From an uncultured Saprospiraceae bacterium (GTDB lineage: Bacteria; Bacteroidota; Bacteroidia; Chitinophagales; Saprospiraceae), in NCBI GenBank assembly GCA_937928045.1, contig CALFWO010000070.1, positions 60,385-124,384 on the forward strand: a DNA stretch of 64,000 bases, in the 5' to 3' direction. Positions 62,759 to 64,000 of this stretch are shown here, one piece after another. Under the pieces are notes generated by a model. It did no database searches and was not told the DNA's origin. It saw only the letters and a list, made by a program, of their open reading frames with translations. The position numbers were made by a program, and so were the translations under genes. Position 1 is the stretch's first letter. Each line of letters begins with the position of its first letter.

Positions 62759-63451
62759 TTAGAATCTAGTCAATTCTACACCATCTACATATTTAGAACT
62801 CTTGTCCAAACGATATCTGAATTTCTTGGCAATTTGATTTGCACCTTTGTCGTCTTCAGGGGAGTATTTCAATTCTACAATAAAGTGATGCGGTTGCGTT
62901 CGTTTAAATGAAAAATGTGAATTCGGTTTATCAAAACCATAGTAACTCAATTCCTCGTCGAAGGTCAGCCTATATTTTTTATTAGCACTCAAAAAGTAAG
63001 TCCTTTGATAGCTATTCAAAAGGCTAGGGGAGAGTGTTCTTAAGTCTTCTGTAATATCAGGAGGAAGGTTTGATTGGGAAAAAATGGAAGGTAATTGATC
63101 TAAAGAAAAACCTGGCTTAATTTCAAATGGAGCGAGATCAAAAGTCCACTTATCCCCAAGTAAATTATTCTTGAGTTTGTATTCCAACTTTGGTTTTAAA
63201 ACTTTTCCAAAGGTATCTCCATACCAGCGAATTCTTACTTTCTTGCGATTGGCGATACCATGGATATTGTCTTCATAGAATTTATAGTCAGGGGTATCCA
63301 GATAAATATTATTAATCTGCCTTGGATGAAAAATAGGTTGAAAGAAACTAGGATGTAATTTTACCTGCTGTAATATCCAAGATCTGTCCACTTCATCTAA
63401 AGTGAATTTTCTTTCAAATCGATAATTTGGCGGAGGTGGAAATGTGCTCAT
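62759..63451 (-). CDS. VTC domain-containing (polyphosphate polymerase-like) protein
   Basis: The 230-residue protein has the VTC tunnel-domain signature: YRFERKFTLDEVDRSWIL near the N-terminus, NNIYLDTPDYKFYEDNIHG (about residues 47-65), KVRIRWYGDTFG, KPKLEYKLKNNLLGDKW, and FIVELKYSPEDDKGANQIAK near the C-terminus. The basic and acidic residues lining the tunnel (ER-K, RIRW, E-K) are present. In yeast the domain makes polyphosphate from ATP; many bacterial copies are uncharacterised and stand next to CotH or surface-protein genes. Its start overlaps by one base the stop of the beta-helix gene, so the two are co-transcribed. Confidence 0.85.
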   Translation of the reverse strand: MSTFPPPPNYRFERKFTLDEVDRSWILQQVKLHPSFFQPIFHPRQINNIYLDTPDYKFYEDNIHGIANRKKVRIRWYGDTFGKVLKPKLEYKLKNNLLGDKWTFDLAPFEIKPGFSLDQLPSIFSQSNLPPDITEDLRTLSPSLLNSYQRTYFLSANKKYRLTFDEELSYYGFDKPNSHFSFKRTQPHHFIVELKYSPEDDKGANQIAKKFRYRLDKSSKYVDGVELTRF

Positions 63452-64000
63452 TAACGCTGAGATTTTTTCCCAAATTCAGTACCGTACATTCGATCCAAAA
63501 CCCGATCTACCACTTCAGCCGCTACACCATTCAAGCGCAAAGAAGAATTTTTCTCGATGAGATAGTCCGTAGAGACATTTTTTAGTTCGATAGAATCGGC
63601 TAGGATAGATCCAGGACCGAATTCATATTTTTTCTGATAGGCCGTAAAGCCCAACTTGTTATCTTTCAACAAGCATTTAGTAACGATAACTTCAGATTTA
63701 TCTTTGCTTGCGATTCCAATTTCTGATCCAGAAACTACCAGCTGATGAGCAGTGATTCTACTATCCTCACCAGCACTCACGCCTTTGTCACCGGCTCGAG
63801 TAATTTGTACATTTTCAATATGAATATTAGATCCAGATACATCAATGGCATCGTTTCCAATATCATCAAAAAAACTATTGGATATTGTTCCAGTTACAAA
63901 GTCTCCGTCAAACGCATCAGAGAAACTTCTCGTAAATACCACATTGTCCATTTCAAAAGTAGTACTGATAATATTCAAAGCATCTTCAGATCTCATATCA
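63451..64000 (-). CDS. Partial beta-helix surface protein (C-terminal part)
   Basis: At least 183 residues remain; the frame is open at the right edge of the window. The sequence shows repeated short strands with N and D turns, typical of a right-handed parallel beta helix: DNVVFTRSFSDAFDGDFVTG, NSFFDDIGNDAIDVSGSNIH, NVQITRAGDKGVSAGEDSRI and KCLLKDNKLGFTAYQKKY. The end (EVVDRVLDRMYGTEFGKK) is a short helix, not a T9SS sorting domain. Overlap of one base with the VTC gene suggests a shared message. In other Bacteroidota VTC genes often sit beside CotH-domain proteins, so the missing N-terminus may hold such a domain, but that cannot be checked here. Confidence 0.7.
   Translation of the reverse strand, partial: DMRSEDALNIISTTFEMDNVVFTRSFSDAFDGDFVTGTISNSFFDDIGNDAIDVSGSNIHIENVQITRAGDKGVSAGEDSRITAHQLVVSGSEIGIASKDKSEVIVTKCLLKDNKLGFTAYQKKYEFGPGSILADSIELKNVSTDYLIEKNSSLRLNGVAAEVVDRVLDRMYGTEFGKKSQR

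Noticed and set aside
1..64000. tRNA, rRNA, prophage or complete insertion sequences
   Set aside because: No cloverleaf, rRNA core, integrase, phage structural gene or intact transposase was seen; the only mobile-element gene is the decayed RAYT.

Overview
The window reads as a chromosomal segment of an AT-rich member of the Bacteroidota. The main evidence is type IX secretion: a gingipain-type C25 protease of the PorU2 kind, and several large secreted proteins ending in a type A sorting domain (a YPNP-type motif followed by a short beta domain). Supporting signs are -7 promoter elements of the TAnnTTTG kind, no obvious Shine-Dalgarno sequences, SPII lipoproteins and typical families (DUF2141, App1, M56/BlaI, DUF1080). 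A Saprospiria- or Chitinophagia-like lineage would fit, but the sequence alone does not settle it. No rRNA, tRNA, CRISPR array, prophage or intact insertion sequence was seen.

Layout. Positions 1-8472 are the end of a surface-polysaccharide locus: GT2 and GT4 glycosyltransferases, a sulfotransferase, a Wzx-type flippase, a methyltransferase, a sugar N-formyltransferase, a FemAB/GNAT-like transferase and the aminotransferase RffA/WecE, six of them in one tightly overlapping minus-strand operon. Positions 8507-13492 encode the PorU2-like protein. Between it and ypfJ is an orphan intrinsic terminator preceded by two hairpins, a candidate small RNA. Positions 15035-20646 form a four-gene operon: a processive GT2 synthase, a zinc-ribbon protein with a degenerate GGDEF domain, an HlyD-like adaptor and a TolC-like protein. 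This looks like a c-di-GMP-linked exopolysaccharide synthesis and export machine and is one of the two best candidates for a poorly described system.

Positions 21044-26055 pair a giant multidomain lipoprotein (cytochrome c, PA14, propeller, DUF1080) with an MFS transporter, probably for sugar use. Then come egtB-egtD (ergothioneine), two tandem DUF2141 proteins and a BlaI - M56/BlaR1 - PDZ/T9SS signalling operon. Three copies of the palindrome TACGAA-N4-TTCGTA sit exactly on its promoter, giving a readable autoregulation circuit. Positions 34335-42123 hold lipoproteins, a kinase-peptidase-aminotransferase fusion, an App1-like phosphatase, a UDG-family protein and an acyltransferase.

Positions 42325-55878 contain a large T9SS cargo protein, a helical-repeat protein, a decayed REP-associated (Y1) transposase, metH, a lipoprotein, a PEP-mutase-family protein and an acyl-CoA dehydrogenase. 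Four copies of a REP-like palindromic motif lie in the intergenic spaces around metH and after the dehydrogenase. The last part (56398-62674) is a tandem pair of paralogous T9SS metallopeptidases with internal 75-bp tandem repeats, followed by a VTC-domain protein and the end of a beta-helix protein cut by the window edge.
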